Below, in pieces: positions 30,953 to 39,831 of a stretch of 64,000 nucleotides of DNA. The translations under genes were made by a program, and so were the position numbers. Position 1 is the first letter of the stretch; every line of letters begins with the position of its first letter. The DNA is taken from positions 62,001 to 126,000 of the forward strand of contig NZ_CP025030.1 of NCBI RefSeq assembly GCF_002812705.1, given 5' to 3'. The notes under the pieces were generated by a model. It had not been told where the DNA came from and did not search any database. It saw only the letters and a program-made list of their open reading frames with translations. This stretch comes from Achromobacter spanius (lineage in GTDB: Bacteria; Pseudomonadota; Gammaproteobacteria; Burkholderiales; Burkholderiaceae_B).

Positions 30953-30982
30953 ATGAATGGGGGCCAATACCCCTATTTCAAG
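30953..30982 (-). promoter_or_regulatory. Sigma-32 promoter of grpE
   Basis: The minus strand has CTTGAA (complement of 30977-30982), 14 nt, then CCCCATTCAT (complement of 30953-30962). This is nearly a perfect RpoH promoter, 35 bp upstream of the grpE start codon. Confidence 0.9.
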
Positions 30983-31011
30983 CCCGGGAAAGCGAAATAT
31001 TCCCTGACGGC

Positions 31012-31033
31012 GCCCGCCCTGGCCCGGGCGGGC
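31012..31033 (-). terminator. GC-rich hairpin between the small FPASDP gene and grpE
   Basis: GCCCGCCC (31012-31019) and GGGCGGGC (31026-31033) form an 8-bp GC stem 9 bp behind the stop of the upstream gene. No T-run follows on the minus strand, so termination is at best partial. Confidence 0.45.
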
Positions 31034-31041
31034 TTGGCCGC

Positions 31042-31278
31042 TTACTTTTTGCCCGGTTGCGCGGGCGCGGCCGGGTCGCTGGCCGGAAAGCTTTCCTTGA
31101 GCGCGCGGTCAACCTGCTTGTCGTCATCGTCGGGATCCGGACGGATCGCGATGGGGTCGCTGGCCGGGAAGGTCTCCGCCAGCGCTTCGTCCAGGTCGTG
31201 CTCGACCTGATCTTCGTCCACGGGGGTCGCGACCGCCCCCTTTTTCACTTCCTTGCCGCTCTTGGGATCATGGTGCAT
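31042..31278 (-). CDS. Small acidic protein with duplicated FPASDP motif
   Basis: A 78-residue soluble acidic protein. It contains two copies of a short unit: LDEALAETFPASDPIAI and VDRALKESFPASDPAAP. The [ED]-[ST]-FPASDP motif occurs in many small proteobacterial proteins of unknown function (my recollection). Its start overlaps the hemH stop by 11 bp, so it is translated from the hrcA-hemH message. It is probably intrinsically disordered with two short helices. No function can be given. Confidence 0.8.
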   Translation of the reverse strand: MHHDPKSGKEVKKGAVATPVDEDQVEHDLDEALAETFPASDPIAIRPDPDDDDKQVDRALKESFPASDPAAPAQPGKK

Positions 31279-32392
31279 GCGCCTTCTCCTTCAAGTCCGT
31301 GTTGACCTGGATCTTCAACGGCCAACCCTGCAAGTTTCGTTCCACCAGAGTAGCCAAGCCGGCGATCCATGCAGGGTCGTCGTTCAGCGCGGGGATGTAC
31401 CGAAACTGCTTGCCGCCCGCCTCGATAAAGGCGTCGCGGCATTCCAGGCTGATCTCTTCCAGGGTTTCCAGACAGTCTGCCACAAATCCCGGACACACCA
31501 CATCCACCTCGGTAACCCCCGATGCGGCCAAGGCCTTGAGCGTCGGCTCGGTATAGGGTTCGAGCCAACGGGCCGTGCCGAAGCGGCTTTGGAAGGTCAC
31601 TTCAATCTGCTCACGCGGCAGGGACAGGCGTTGCGACAGCAGGCGCGCCGATTCCATGCAATCGCGGTAATAAGGGTCACCCAGCTCAATGGAATAACGC
31701 GGCAAACCGTGGAAGCTCATGACCAGTTTCTGCGGCTTGCCGTGGTCGCGCCAGAAGGATTCGATGCGGGCAGCCAGCGGGTCCAGCCAGAGCGGGTCTT
31801 CGTGGAACCGCTTGGTGAAGCGCAGTTCGGGCTGGTCGCGCAAACGCGCGGCATGCCGGGTCACGGCGTCCACCACGGTGGCGGTGGTGCTGGCGGCGTA
31901 CTGCGGGTACAGCGGCACGGTCAGGATGCGCTCGCAACCGGCCGCGCGCAGGCGGGAGATCGTGTCCGGAATGGACGGGTTGCCGTAGCGCATGCCCAAC
32001 TCGACCACGGCGTCGATGCCCGCCACTTCCAGCGCGGCGCGCACGCCGTCCGCCTGCCGCCGGCTGTAAACCATGAGCGGCGAGCCGTCCTTCAGCCAGA
32101 CGCCGGCATAGCGCGGCGCGAGCTTCTTGGGACGCAAGGTCAGCACCAGCCCATGCAGAATGGGCTTCCAGAGATAGCGGGGGATTTCAATGACGCGGGG
32201 GTCGGACAGGAATTCGCCCAGGTATTTGCGGATGCCTGGTATGTCCGGGGTATCCGGCGTGCCAAGGTTGACCAGCAGCACCCCGACCTTGCTCGGCGCG
32301 CGTGCAGGCGGGTCTTCGTTGAAGGGGTCATCCTGCTCGGTTTCCGGCAGGTAGCGTTCAGGCCACAAATACTTGAACAGGCGAAGAAACAC
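31268..32392 (-). CDS. hemH: Ferrochelatase
   Basis: A 374-residue enzyme with VGVLLVNLGTPDTP, the catalytic His in SFHGLPRYS and the Glu in CLETLEEI. It inserts Fe2+ into protoporphyrin IX, the last step of haem synthesis. The family N-terminus places the start at GTG 32392, with GGGGAG upstream and part of that region in a small hairpin. It is co-directional with hrcA (45-bp gap). Confidence 0.95.
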   Translation of the reverse strand: MFLRLFKYLWPERYLPETEQDDPFNEDPPARAPSKVGVLLVNLGTPDTPDIPGIRKYLGEFLSDPRVIEIPRYLWKPILHGLVLTLRPKKLAPRYAGVWLKDGSPLMVYSRRQADGVRAALEVAGIDAVVELGMRYGNPSIPDTISRLRAAGCERILTVPLYPQYAASTTATVVDAVTRHAARLRDQPELRFTKRFHEDPLWLDPLAARIESFWRDHGKPQKLVMSFHGLPRYSIELGDPYYRDCMESARLLSQRLSLPREQIEVTFQSRFGTARWLEPYTEPTLKALAASGVTEVDVVCPGFVADCLETLEEISLECRDAFIEAGGKQFRYIPALNDDPAWIAGLATLVERNLQGWPLKIQVNTDLKEKAHAP

Positions 32393-32397
32393 AAAAA

Positions 32398-32419
32398 CTC
32401 CCCTTCCTCCGCAAGGAGG
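32398..32419 (-). promoter_or_regulatory. Hairpin covering the hemH ribosome-binding region
   Basis: On the minus strand CCTCC-TTGC-GGAGG is followed by AAGGGGAG and the GTG start of hemH at 32392. The GGAGG part of an extended purine-rich ribosome-binding region is paired. This could dampen or thermally regulate translation (inference). Confidence 0.4.
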
Positions 32420-32437
32420 ATGTAGCTTTGAATGGAA

Positions 32438-33442
32438 CTACTGATTGTGGCTAAGGGCGTTGGACAGCAGGCGAGCCGTGATGTCCACAATGGGAATCAC
32501 GCGTTCGTAAGCCATGCGGGTCGGGCCGATGACTCCCAGCGTGCCCACCACCTTGCCGTCCACCCCGTAAGGCGCCGTGATGACCGAAACCTCTTCCATC
32601 GGCACCAGTTGGGAATCGCCGCCGATATAGATCTGCACGCCCTGCGCCCGGCTGGACACGTCCAGCAGTTGAAGCAGATCGGTCTTTTTTTCGAACAGCG
32701 AGAACATTTTGCGCAGGCGGTCCATGTCGGACGCAATGTCGGTCACGTCCAGCAGCTTGCGCTCGCCGGAAATGACCATGGCGTCGCCGTCCTCGGCGGC
32801 TTCGGCGCTGGCCTCGACCGCCGCCTGCATCAGGCGCGAGATGTCTTCGCGCAGTTGTGCCAGTTCCGTGGACAGCGTCTGGCGCACCGCGTTGAAGGAC
32901 TTGCCCGCGAAGTGCATGTTGAAGAAATTGCCGGCTTCCAGCAATTCGGCTTCGGCGTAGTCGCGCTGTACGAACAGAATGCGGTTCTGGACGTCGCCGT
33001 CAGGCGTGACGATGATCAGCAACACGCGCTTGTCGGACAGACGAATGAATTCAATCTGGCGAAACACCTGGGCGCGCTTGGGCGTCAGCACCACGCCGGC
33101 AAACTGCGTGAGGTTCGACAGCAAGGCGGCGGCCGCATTGACGGCACGGGTGGGTTCCGCGGCCGACAGCATTTCGCCGATGTTGTGAGGCTGCAATTGA
33201 TACTGCTGAACCGCCAGCAGGGAATCGACGAACATGCGATAGCCCCGCGGCGTGGGAACGCGGCCGGCGGAGGTGTGCGGGCTATGGATCAGCCCCAGCT
33301 CTTCCAGATCCGCCATGACATTGCGGATTGTGGCTGGGGACAAGTCGAAGACTTTCGATAGCGTCCGCGAGCCGACAGGCTGCCCATCGGCGATGTAGCG
33401 TTCTATCAACGCTTTCAGTAGTGCGCGTGCGCGGTCATCCAT
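32438..33442 (-). CDS. hrcA: HrcA, heat-inducible transcription repressor
   Basis: A 334-residue protein beginning [20 protein letters not shown]. It has the N-terminal winged helix ([20 protein letters not shown], then [16 protein letters not shown]) and the HrcA GAF-like dimerisation domain ending in [14 protein letters not shown]. HrcA represses chaperone genes by binding CIRCE elements. I see no CIRCE in this window, so its targets (probably groESL) lie elsewhere, while grpE and dnaK here use sigma-32 promoters. Confidence 0.96.
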   Translation of the reverse strand: MDDRARALLKALIERYIADGQPVGSRTLSKVFDLSPATIRNVMADLEELGLIHSPHTSAGRVPTPRGYRMFVDSLLAVQQYQLQPHNIGEMLSAAEPTRAVNAAAALLSNLTQFAGVVLTPKRAQVFRQIEFIRLSDKRVLLIIVTPDGDVQNRILFVQRDYAEAELLEAGNFFNMHFAGKSFNAVRQTLSTELAQLREDISRLMQAAVEASAEAAEDGDAMVISGERKLLDVTDIASDMDRLRKMFSLFEKKTDLLQLLDVSSRAQGVQIYIGGDSQLVPMEEVSVITAPYGVDGKVVGTLGVIGPTRMAYERVIPIVDITARLLSNALSHNQ

Positions 33443-33583
33443 AGCAGGTATTTTAGGGAATCTTTTCCAATTAAGGCGATTTTTGTCCCGCAAGCCGATA
33501 TGCGGCCCCATATAATCGGCTAATCCGCCCATTCCGGGTAGATTTTGACCTTCGGGTCCCGCCTTTTTGATTCGCCCGCATCC

Positions 33584-34483
33584 ATGCACTTTCCTACCGT
33601 CGCCCTGATCGGCAGATACCAGGACACCGGCCTGGACACCCCGCTGAGAGCCCTTGCGCACGCGCTGACGCAAGCGGGCAGGCATGTGCTCATCGATGCG
33701 GACACCGCCCGCAACACGGGCCTGACCGAATACCCGGTGGCTACCCTCGAAGAGATCGGCCAAAATGCGTCGCTGGCCGTCGTGATGGGCGGCGACGGCA
33801 CCGTGCTGGGCGCGGGCCGGCATCTGGCGCCCTACGGCGTGCCGCTGGTGGGCATCAACCATGGGCGGCTGGGCTTCATTACCGATATTCCCTTGCAGGA
33901 CGCGCACGGCGCCTTGGCCCGCGTGCTGGAAGGCAGCTTCCAGATCGAAGAACGCATGCTGCTCGAAGGCAGCGTATGGCGCGGCGACCAGAAAATGTAT
34001 TCGGCGTCGGCACTCAACGACGTCGTGCTGAACCGCGCCGGACGCGGCGGCATGATTGAAGTGCGCGTCGAACTGGACGGCGCTTTCATGTACACGCAGC
34101 GCGCCGACGGCCTGATCATCGCCACGCCCACCGGCTCAACCGCCTATGCGCTGTCGGCCAACGGCCCCATCCTGCACCCCGGCTTGAACGCCATGGTGCT
34201 GGTGCCCGTGGCGCCGCAAACGCTGTCGAACCGCCCTATCGTCATTCCCGACACCGGCGTGCTGAACATGACGCTTACCGCCATGGGCCGCGTGGAAGTC
34301 GGCGCCAGCGTGCATTTCGACATGCAGACCTGGTCGGACCTGCAACCCGGCGACCGTATCGTCGTGCAGCGCGCGCCGCACACCATCCGCTTCGTGCATC
34401 CCGAGGGCTACAGCTTCTTTTCCACCCTGCGCCGCAAGCTGCACTGGAACCTGATGCCCCAAGCCACCGACAACGTAGAGTAG
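33584..34483 (+). CDS. nadK: NAD kinase
   Basis: A 299-residue ATP-NAD kinase beginning [16 protein letters not shown]. It has the GGDGT motif at 69-73, the NE/D-type loop ALNDVVLNR and [16 protein letters not shown]. It phosphorylates NAD to NADP. It is divergent from hrcA across 141 bp; TATAAT at 33511 is a candidate -10 element. ATG 33584 is preferred over 33545, which would add 13 residues outside the family. recN follows after 13 bp. Confidence 0.96.
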   Translation: MHFPTVALIGRYQDTGLDTPLRALAHALTQAGRHVLIDADTARNTGLTEYPVATLEEIGQNASLAVVMGGDGTVLGAGRHLAPYGVPLVGINHGRLGFITDIPLQDAHGALARVLEGSFQIEERMLLEGSVWRGDQKMYSASALNDVVLNRAGRGGMIEVRVELDGAFMYTQRADGLIIATPTGSTAYALSANGPILHPGLNAMVLVPVAPQTLSNRPIVIPDTGVLNMTLTAMGRVEVGASVHFDMQTWSDLQPGDRIVVQRAPHTIRFVHPEGYSFFSTLRRKLHWNLMPQATDNVE

Positions 34484-34496
34484 TAAGCGCCCCGAC

Positions 34497-36158
34497 ATGC
34501 TGCGCACCCTGCATATCCGCGACTTCGTCATTGTCGAACAGACCGAGATCCATTTCGGCTCCGGCTTTACCGTGTTCTCCGGCGAGACCGGCGCCGGCAA
34601 ATCCATCCTGGTGGACGCCCTGGCGCTGACGCTTGGCGAACGCGGCGACGCCAGCATGCTGCGCGAAGGCGCGCCGCGCGCCGACATCACCGCCGTGTTC
34701 GATACCCCCAAGTCACTGCACGCCTGGCTGGCCGAACGCGAAATAGACGCCGACGACGAACTCTCGCTGCGCCGTGTCATCGATGCGCAAGGCCGCAGCC
34801 GCGCCTATATCAACGGCACGCCGGCCACCGTGGGGCAATTGCGCGAGCTGGGCGACAGCTTGGTCGACATCCATGGCCAGCACGCCCATCAAAGCCTGAT
34901 GCGCCCCGACGCCCAACGCGATCTGCTTGACGCCCACGGCGGCCATGGCGATCTGCGCCAGGCCGTGGGCCAGGCCTGGAAGCAATGGCGCGCGCTGGCA
35001 CGCCAATTGGAAGCCGCCGAAAAAGACGCCGCCAGCCTGGCTAACGAGCGCGAGCGCCTGCAATGGCAGGTTGATGAGCTTGATCAACTGGCGCTGGGGC
35101 CGGACGAATGGGACGCCCTGCAATCCGAGCACACGCGCCTGTCGCATTCCCAGTCGCTGCTGGATGGCGCCTCGCAAATCCTGGAAGGGCTGGATGGCGA
35201 AGGCGATTCCGCGCACCACCGCGTCACCGCCGCCAATCACCGCATTCACCAAATGCTGCGGCACGACCCCGGCCTGCAAGGCGTGTACGACGAACTGGAG
35301 TCCGCCCGCATCGCCATCAGCGAAGCCGTGTCCGACTTGAACAACTATGTCAGCCGTGTCGACCTTGACCCCAAGCGGCTGGCCGACGTGGAAGCGCGCC
35401 TGGGCCTGGTGTTTGAAACCGCGCGGAAATTCCGTGTCGAGCCCGACGCGCTGTGCGAACTGCGCGATTCCCTGCATGCCGAACTGACTGCGCTGCAAGC
35501 GGCGGGCGACATCGACGCGCTGCGCGCGCAGTCGACAGCCGCCCAGGCGCAATACGACGCTGCCGCCGCCAAGCTGACGACGGCCCGCCGCAAAGTAGCC
35601 AAAGACCTCGGCAAGCAAGTCACGCTGGCTATGCAGACCCTCGCCATGCAAGGCGGGAAGTTTGAACCCACGCTGACGCCCGGCGCGCCGTCCGCGCACG
35701 GCAACGAGCAGGTGGAATTCCTGGTGGCCGGCCACGCCGGCACCACGCCGCGCCCCTTGGCCAAGGTGGCTTCGGGCGGCGAGTTGTCACGCATTTCCCT
35801 GGCACTGTCCGTCATTGCCAGCCGCGCGGCGCGTGTGCCCACGCTGATCTTCGACGAGGTCGACAGCGGTGTGGGTGGCGCGGTGGCCGAAGCGGTGGGC
35901 AAGCTCTTGCGCGAACTGGGCGAACGCCATCAAGTGCTGTGCGTGACCCACCTGCCCCAGGTGGCGGCTTGCGCCAACAACCAGTTCCTGGTCAGCAAGA
36001 CCGAATCGCGCGGCACCACGCGCTCCAGCATCGAAGAACTGGACGCCGCGGCGCGCGTCGAGGAAATTGCCCGCATGCTGGGGGGCATCAAACTCACCGC
36101 GACCACCCGCGAACACGCCCGCGAAATGCTGGAAGGTTTCGGCCAACCCGCCGCCTGA
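34497..36158 (+). CDS. recN: RecN, DNA repair SMC-like ATPase
   Basis: A 553-residue SMC-like protein. Walker A is GETGAGKS (29-36). Long coiled coils follow, and near the C-terminus are the ABC signature VASGGELSRISLAL and Walker B TLIFDEVDSGVGG. It acts in recombinational repair of double-strand breaks. It is co-directional with nadK, 13 bp apart, and is followed by a terminator. Confidence 0.96.
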   Translation: MLRTLHIRDFVIVEQTEIHFGSGFTVFSGETGAGKSILVDALALTLGERGDASMLREGAPRADITAVFDTPKSLHAWLAEREIDADDELSLRRVIDAQGRSRAYINGTPATVGQLRELGDSLVDIHGQHAHQSLMRPDAQRDLLDAHGGHGDLRQAVGQAWKQWRALARQLEAAEKDAASLANERERLQWQVDELDQLALGPDEWDALQSEHTRLSHSQSLLDGASQILEGLDGEGDSAHHRVTAANHRIHQMLRHDPGLQGVYDELESARIAISEAVSDLNNYVSRVDLDPKRLADVEARLGLVFETARKFRVEPDALCELRDSLHAELTALQAAGDIDALRAQSTAAQAQYDAAAAKLTTARRKVAKDLGKQVTLAMQTLAMQGGKFEPTLTPGAPSAHGNEQVEFLVAGHAGTTPRPLAKVASGGELSRISLALSVIASRAARVPTLIFDEVDSGVGGAVAEAVGKLLRELGERHQVLCVTHLPQVAACANNQFLVSKTESRGTTRSSIEELDAAARVEEIARMLGGIKLTATTREHAREMLEGFGQPAA

Positions 36159-36200
36159 CGCCGTGCGAGTTCAGGTTCTTGCATACAAAACGCACATAAA

Positions 36201-36229
36201 AAAAGCCCCTTCTATTAAAAGGGGCTTTT
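36201..36229. terminator. Bidirectional terminator between recN and fur
   Basis: AAAAGCCCCTT (36201-36211) and AAGGGGCTTTT (36219-36229) form an 11-bp stem. A-rich sequence lies on the left and T-rich on the right, serving recN (plus) and fur (minus). Confidence 0.92.
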
Positions 36230-36285
36230 GATCTCACTGGCCCGCAGCGAGCGCGGCCACAGACCGTGGGGCGAACGCTAGCGGT

Positions 36286-36705
36286 TTAGCGCCCTTTCAT
36301 GCAGGTGCTGCACACGCCGTACAACACCATCGCGTGGCTTTCCAGCGCGAAACCGTTGTCCTTGGCGATCTTTTGCTGGCGCTTTTCGATGTCCGGATCC
36401 GAGAACTCGACCACCGTGCCGCAATTCGTGCAGATCAGGTGATCGTGGTGGTCGCCGTCGTTCAGTTCGAAGACGGCCTTGCCGCTGTCGAACTGGCTGC
36501 GAGCCAGGATGCCTGCCTGTTCAAACTGCGTCAGCACGCGGTAGACCGTCGCCAGACCGATTTCGACGTTTTCGCCGATCAGGGCGCGGTAAACATCTTC
36601 GGCGCTGAGGTGGCGCAGATCGGATTTGCGGAAAATATCAAGAATTTTCAGGCGCGGAAATGTCGCCTTCAAACCCATGTTCTTCAGTTCGCTTTGGTCG
36701 CTCAT
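36286..36705 (-). CDS. fur: Fur, ferric uptake regulator
   Basis: A 139-residue Fur protein beginning [20 protein letters not shown]. It has the winged-helix region with [15 protein letters not shown], the metal-binding [11 protein letters not shown] and the C-terminal CSTCMK. It represses iron-uptake genes when loaded with Fe2+. It is divergent from bamE (149 bp), an arrangement common in betaproteobacteria. The ATG at 36705 gives the family length. Confidence 0.96.
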   Translation of the reverse strand: MSDQSELKNMGLKATFPRLKILDIFRKSDLRHLSAEDVYRALIGENVEIGLATVYRVLTQFEQAGILARSQFDSGKAVFELNDGDHHDHLICTNCGTVVEFSDPDIEKRQQKIAKDNGFALESHAMVLYGVCSTCMKGR

Positions 36706-36854
36706 GGTGTAATCGCTCTCCGTCCGCGTAGGCATGGGCAGGTTCAAGGGTCACCGCGAGCCGGCTCACCTGATTTCATGCCGCCTCGCGGAACTATCCT
36801 TATGAAACCTTTATGATAACGGTTTTGTCTGCTTCCAAATAATAGGGGCGCGTA

Positions 36855-37397
36855 GTGTCCATGATTGCACGAATTCCCTCCCGCTCGCTGAAGACCGGAT
36901 TGGCCGTTGCCGCCCTGGCCATCGCTCTTGCCGGCTGCTCGGGGGACAAGTGGGGCTTCCCCTACAAAGCCGGTGTCCAGCAAGGCAACTGGATCACCCA
37001 GGAACAAGTCGCGCTGTTGCAGCCCGGCATGACGCGAGAGCAAGTCCGCTTTGCGCTGGGCAGCCCCACGCTTACCAGCGTGCTGCACGCCAACCGCTGG
37101 GACTACCCCTACTACTACAAGCCCGGCTACGGCGAAGCGCGTGAACGCAAGTTCACCGTCTGGTTCGAAAACGACCGCCTGACCCGCTGGGAAGGCGACA
37201 AGCAGCCTGACCTGCAACCCTATCAGCTGAACACGCCCAGCAGCACCGCCGACGAAAAGGCGGACGAGCGCCTGGATCGGGACGAAGCCCGGATCAACCA
37301 AGAGCAAGACCTGGAAAAGCGTGATGCCGACGCCCCCGTCAGCCCGCTGAACCAGTACCCCGGCCAGCCTGGCAACGCGCCCGAGCCGCTCCGGTAA
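36855..37397 (+). CDS. bamE: BamE, outer-membrane assembly lipoprotein
   Basis: A 180-residue lipoprotein with lipobox ALAGC (Cys28). The SmpA/OmlA domain follows (GNWITQEQVALLQPGMTREQV, then ALGSPTL and RWDYPYYY). It is part of the BAM complex that inserts beta-barrels in the outer membrane. The C-terminal 60 residues are a charged, low-complexity extension longer than in E. coli BamE. dapB follows after 18 bp. Confidence 0.94.
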   Translation: MSMIARIPSRSLKTGLAVAALAIALAGCSGDKWGFPYKAGVQQGNWITQEQVALLQPGMTREQVRFALGSPTLTSVLHANRWDYPYYYKPGYGEARERKFTVWFENDRLTRWEGDKQPDLQPYQLNTPSSTADEKADERLDRDEARINQEQDLEKRDADAPVSPLNQYPGQPGNAPEPLR

Positions 37398-37415
37398 CTT
37401 CCAAGGATTTTTTTC

Positions 37416-38207
37416 ATGCGTATTGCAATTGCCGGCGCAAGCGGCCGTATGGGCCAGATGCTGATCGACGCCATCCTCAAGTCCACCGACCTGCAATTGA
37501 CGGTTGCACTGGACCGCAAGGGCTCGACCGCGCTGGGCCAGGACGCGGGCGCCCCGCTGGGCCAGCAGACCGGCGTGCTCATCACCGATGATCTTGACGC
37601 GCTGGCCAATGCGGATTGCCTGATCGATTTCACGCGGCCCGAAGGTACGCTGGAACATCTGCAAGCCTGCGTCAAGCACGGCACGCGAGCCGTCATCGGC
37701 ACCACCGGGTTCGACGACAACGGCCGCGCCGCCATCGAAGTGGCCGCGCAAAAAATCGCCATCGTGTTCGCGCCCAACATGAGCGTGGGCGTCAACGCCA
37801 CGCTCAAGCTGCTGGACATGGCTGCCCGCATCCTGAACTCGGGCTACGACGTGGAAGTGTTCGAAGCGCACCACCGCAACAAGGTCGACGCGCCCTCGGG
37901 CACCGCGCTGAAGATGGGCGAAACCATTGCGTCCGCCTGGGACGTGGCGCTGCCTGACGTAGCCACCTGGAGCCGCCATGGCGACACCGGCGTGCGCAAG
38001 CCCGGCACCATCGGCTTCTCGGTCCTGCGCGGCGGCGACATCGTGGGCGACCACACCGTATCGTTCTGCGGCATTGGCGAGCGCATCGAAATCACGCATC
38101 GCTCCGGTAGCCGCGCCACCTACGCGGAAGGCGCGTTGCGCGCCGCCCGCTTCCTGGAAGACAAGCACAACGGCCTGTACGACATGCAATCCGTGCTGGG
38201 CCTGTAA
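37416..38207 (+). CDS. dapB: 4-hydroxy-tetrahydrodipicolinate reductase
   Basis: A 263-residue enzyme. The NAD(P)-binding loop is GASGRMGQ (7-14), IDFTRPEGT is present and the signature is [16 protein letters not shown]. It catalyses the second committed step of lysine/diaminopimelate synthesis. A strong bidirectional terminator follows. Confidence 0.97.
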   Translation: MRIAIAGASGRMGQMLIDAILKSTDLQLTVALDRKGSTALGQDAGAPLGQQTGVLITDDLDALANADCLIDFTRPEGTLEHLQACVKHGTRAVIGTTGFDDNGRAAIEVAAQKIAIVFAPNMSVGVNATLKLLDMAARILNSGYDVEVFEAHHRNKVDAPSGTALKMGETIASAWDVALPDVATWSRHGDTGVRKPGTIGFSVLRGGDIVGDHTVSFCGIGERIEITHRSGSRATYAEGALRAARFLEDKHNGLYDMQSVLGL

Positions 38208-38225
38208 ACCTGGCCTCTTCCAACG

Positions 38226-38253
38226 AAAAAAGGATCCCACGGGATCCTTTTTT
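38226..38253. terminator. Bidirectional terminator between dapB and murB
   Basis: AAAAAAGGATCC and GGATCCTTTTTT flank a CACG loop. This symmetrical hairpin with A and T tracts serves the convergent dapB and murB genes. Confidence 0.95.
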
Positions 38254-38271
38254 CATGCGCGCTGCATTGCC

Positions 38272-39318
38272 TTACACCACCACGGGCTCAGGCTCCAGCT
38301 TGACGCCGTAACGCGCCTGCACCGACGCTTGAATTTCGCGCGCCAAAGCCATGATGTCGGCAGCCGTGGCGCCGCCTCGGTTCACCAGCACCAGCGCTTG
38401 CCGGTCATGCACGCCGGCCGCACCCAGCGCCTGCCCTTTCCAACCGCATTGGTCGATCAGCCAGCCCGCCGCCAGCTTGTAGCGGCCATCTGACTGCGCA
38501 TAGGACACCAAGCCCGGGAACTGCTGAGCCAGACTGTCGCGCACATCGGCTTCAACAATCGGGTTCTTGAAAAAGCTGCCGGCGTTGCCGGTCACGGCAG
38601 GATCGGGCAACTTCGCGCGGCGAATTTCGCAGACCGCATCGAAAATGGCCCGCGCGGTGGGCCCACCCTGCGCAAGCCGCTCGTGGCGTTGCAGGTCGGG
38701 ATAGCCCAGCATGGGGCGCCAGGGCCGGGGCAAGGCGAAGCGCACGCTGACGATGATCCAGCGGCCCGGCGCGTCGTGCTTGAAGGCGCTGTCGCGATAG
38801 GAAAAACGGCAGTCGGAAGGCCCCATCTCAACGAAGCGCCCCGCCGGGACATCCCAGGCGGTCAGGCTGTGAAACCGTTCTTCAAACTCAACGCCGTACG
38901 CACCAATGTTCTGTACCGGCGCCGCGCCGACCGTGCCCGGAATCAGCGCCAGGTTTTCCAGCCCATCCCAAGCTTGCGCCACACATTGCTCAACAAAGCC
39001 GTGCCAGTTTTCCCCGCCCGCCGCTTCAACCAGCCAGGCGTCCGACCGGTCCTGCAACAGGCGCACGCCCTTGAATGCCACCTTGGCCACCAGCCCGGGA
39101 ACGCGCTCGGGCAACACCAGATTGCTGCCGCCGCCCAGTACCAAGAGGCTATCCGCACGCCGCGCCAGATCGGACAAGGCCGGCAGTTGGGACACGTCGT
39201 CCACCGATACGAACGCTTCGGCTCGTGACGCCAATCCCAGCGTATTCAGCGGGCTCAGGTCTTGGGCAACGGGAGTCAGCGCGTTTGGCGCCGTTTCGAT
39301 AGCAGAGTGTGTTGACAT
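38272..39318 (-). CDS. murB: UDP-N-acetylenolpyruvoylglucosamine reductase
   Basis: A 348-residue FAD enzyme. [16 protein letters not shown] is the FAD-binding loop. The catalytic segment [20 protein letters not shown] and a C-terminal type I MurB domain are present. It reduces the enolpyruvyl ether in UDP-MurNAc synthesis for peptidoglycan. It is convergent with dapB; its promoter lies in 39319-39528. Confidence 0.96.
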   Translation of the reverse strand: MSTHSAIETAPNALTPVAQDLSPLNTLGLASRAEAFVSVDDVSQLPALSDLARRADSLLVLGGGSNLVLPERVPGLVAKVAFKGVRLLQDRSDAWLVEAAGGENWHGFVEQCVAQAWDGLENLALIPGTVGAAPVQNIGAYGVEFEERFHSLTAWDVPAGRFVEMGPSDCRFSYRDSAFKHDAPGRWIIVSVRFALPRPWRPMLGYPDLQRHERLAQGGPTARAIFDAVCEIRRAKLPDPAVTGNAGSFFKNPIVEADVRDSLAQQFPGLVSYAQSDGRYKLAAGWLIDQCGWKGQALGAAGVHDRQALVLVNRGGATAADIMALAREIQASVQARYGVKLEPEPVVV

Positions 39319-39422
39319 GGGTGCTACGGGTTATGCTATAGTTTCGGTCTTCGCTCATATTACTTGATTGAGTGTTTGGGTTTAGCCCACTGGCCATTGG
39401 TTCGGCCAAGTACCAAACCCGA

Positions 39423-39451
39423 ATGACAAGCTCAAAAAAATCATGTAAGAT
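39423..39451 (+). promoter_or_regulatory. Putative promoter of tRNA-Gly
   Basis: ATGACA (39423-39428), a 17-nt spacer and TAAGAT (39446-39451) are followed by the GC-rich discriminator GCGCGCC, typical of stringently controlled stable-RNA promoters. It lies 77 bp before the tRNA. Confidence 0.6.
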
Positions 39452-39528
39452 GCGCGCCTTCTGATCGATAACCAAGTTGATCAGAGTGAATAAGAAACAG
39501 GTTCTGAGTAGTGCATGACGGAACCCAT

Positions 39529-39604
39529 GCGGGAGTAGCTCAGTTGGTAGAGCGCAACCTTGCCAAGGTTGAGGTCGCGAGTTCGAGACTCGTCTCCCGC
39601 TCCA
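39529..39604 (+). tRNA. tRNA-Gly (GCC)
   Basis: A 76-nt cloverleaf with CCA encoded. The acceptor stem is GCGGGAG/CTCCCGC, the D-arm GCTC/GAGC, the anticodon stem CAACC/GGTTG with loop TTGCCAA (anticodon GCC), and the T-arm GCGAG-TTCGAGA-CTCGT. This gene is the well-known integration site of ICEclc-like elements, and the integrase gene follows 227 bp downstream. Confidence 0.97.
39587..39604 (+). other. Probable ICE attachment site (att)
   Basis: The last 18 nt of tRNA-Gly, GACTCGTCTCCCGCTCCA, differ at two positions from the ICEclc 18-bp att core as I remember it. With the adjacent integrase this marks the chromosome/island boundary. The second copy would be at the far end of the island, outside the window. 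Confidence 0.75.
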
Positions 39605-39652
39605 ATTTATGATCTACAGACTTCCACTGACGTCTGTAAGTCATTGAAAAGA

Positions 39653-39672
39653 GGAGCTTCGGCTCCTTTTTT
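39653..39672 (+). terminator. Terminator downstream of tRNA-Gly
   Basis: GGAGC-TTCG-GCTCC followed by six T residues. Since it lies inside the island, tRNA-Gly transcription here ends on island DNA. Confidence 0.9.
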
Positions 39673-39831
39673 CATTCCAGCGAAAGCCACGGAAGTCCAC
39701 TGACAGCCACCATTTTTGAGGCCAAAAACAAGGCCAAAGAATGCGGGTCGTGCCGGTTCCGGGTTGTTGCTGGGGTTGGATCGGGATGACAAGCAGCATC
39801 GGGCCTAAGTCCAAGACTTAGGAGCTTGATG

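Noticed and set aside
33488..33520. Sigma-32-like CCCCATAT upstream of nadK
   Set aside because: No CTTGAA at the required distance on the same strand; TATAAT here is a better -10 candidate.
29859..33583. CIRCE element for HrcA
   Set aside because: No TTAGCACTC/GAGTGCTAA-type pair found upstream of hrcA, grpE or dnaK by reading; sigma-32 promoters are present instead.
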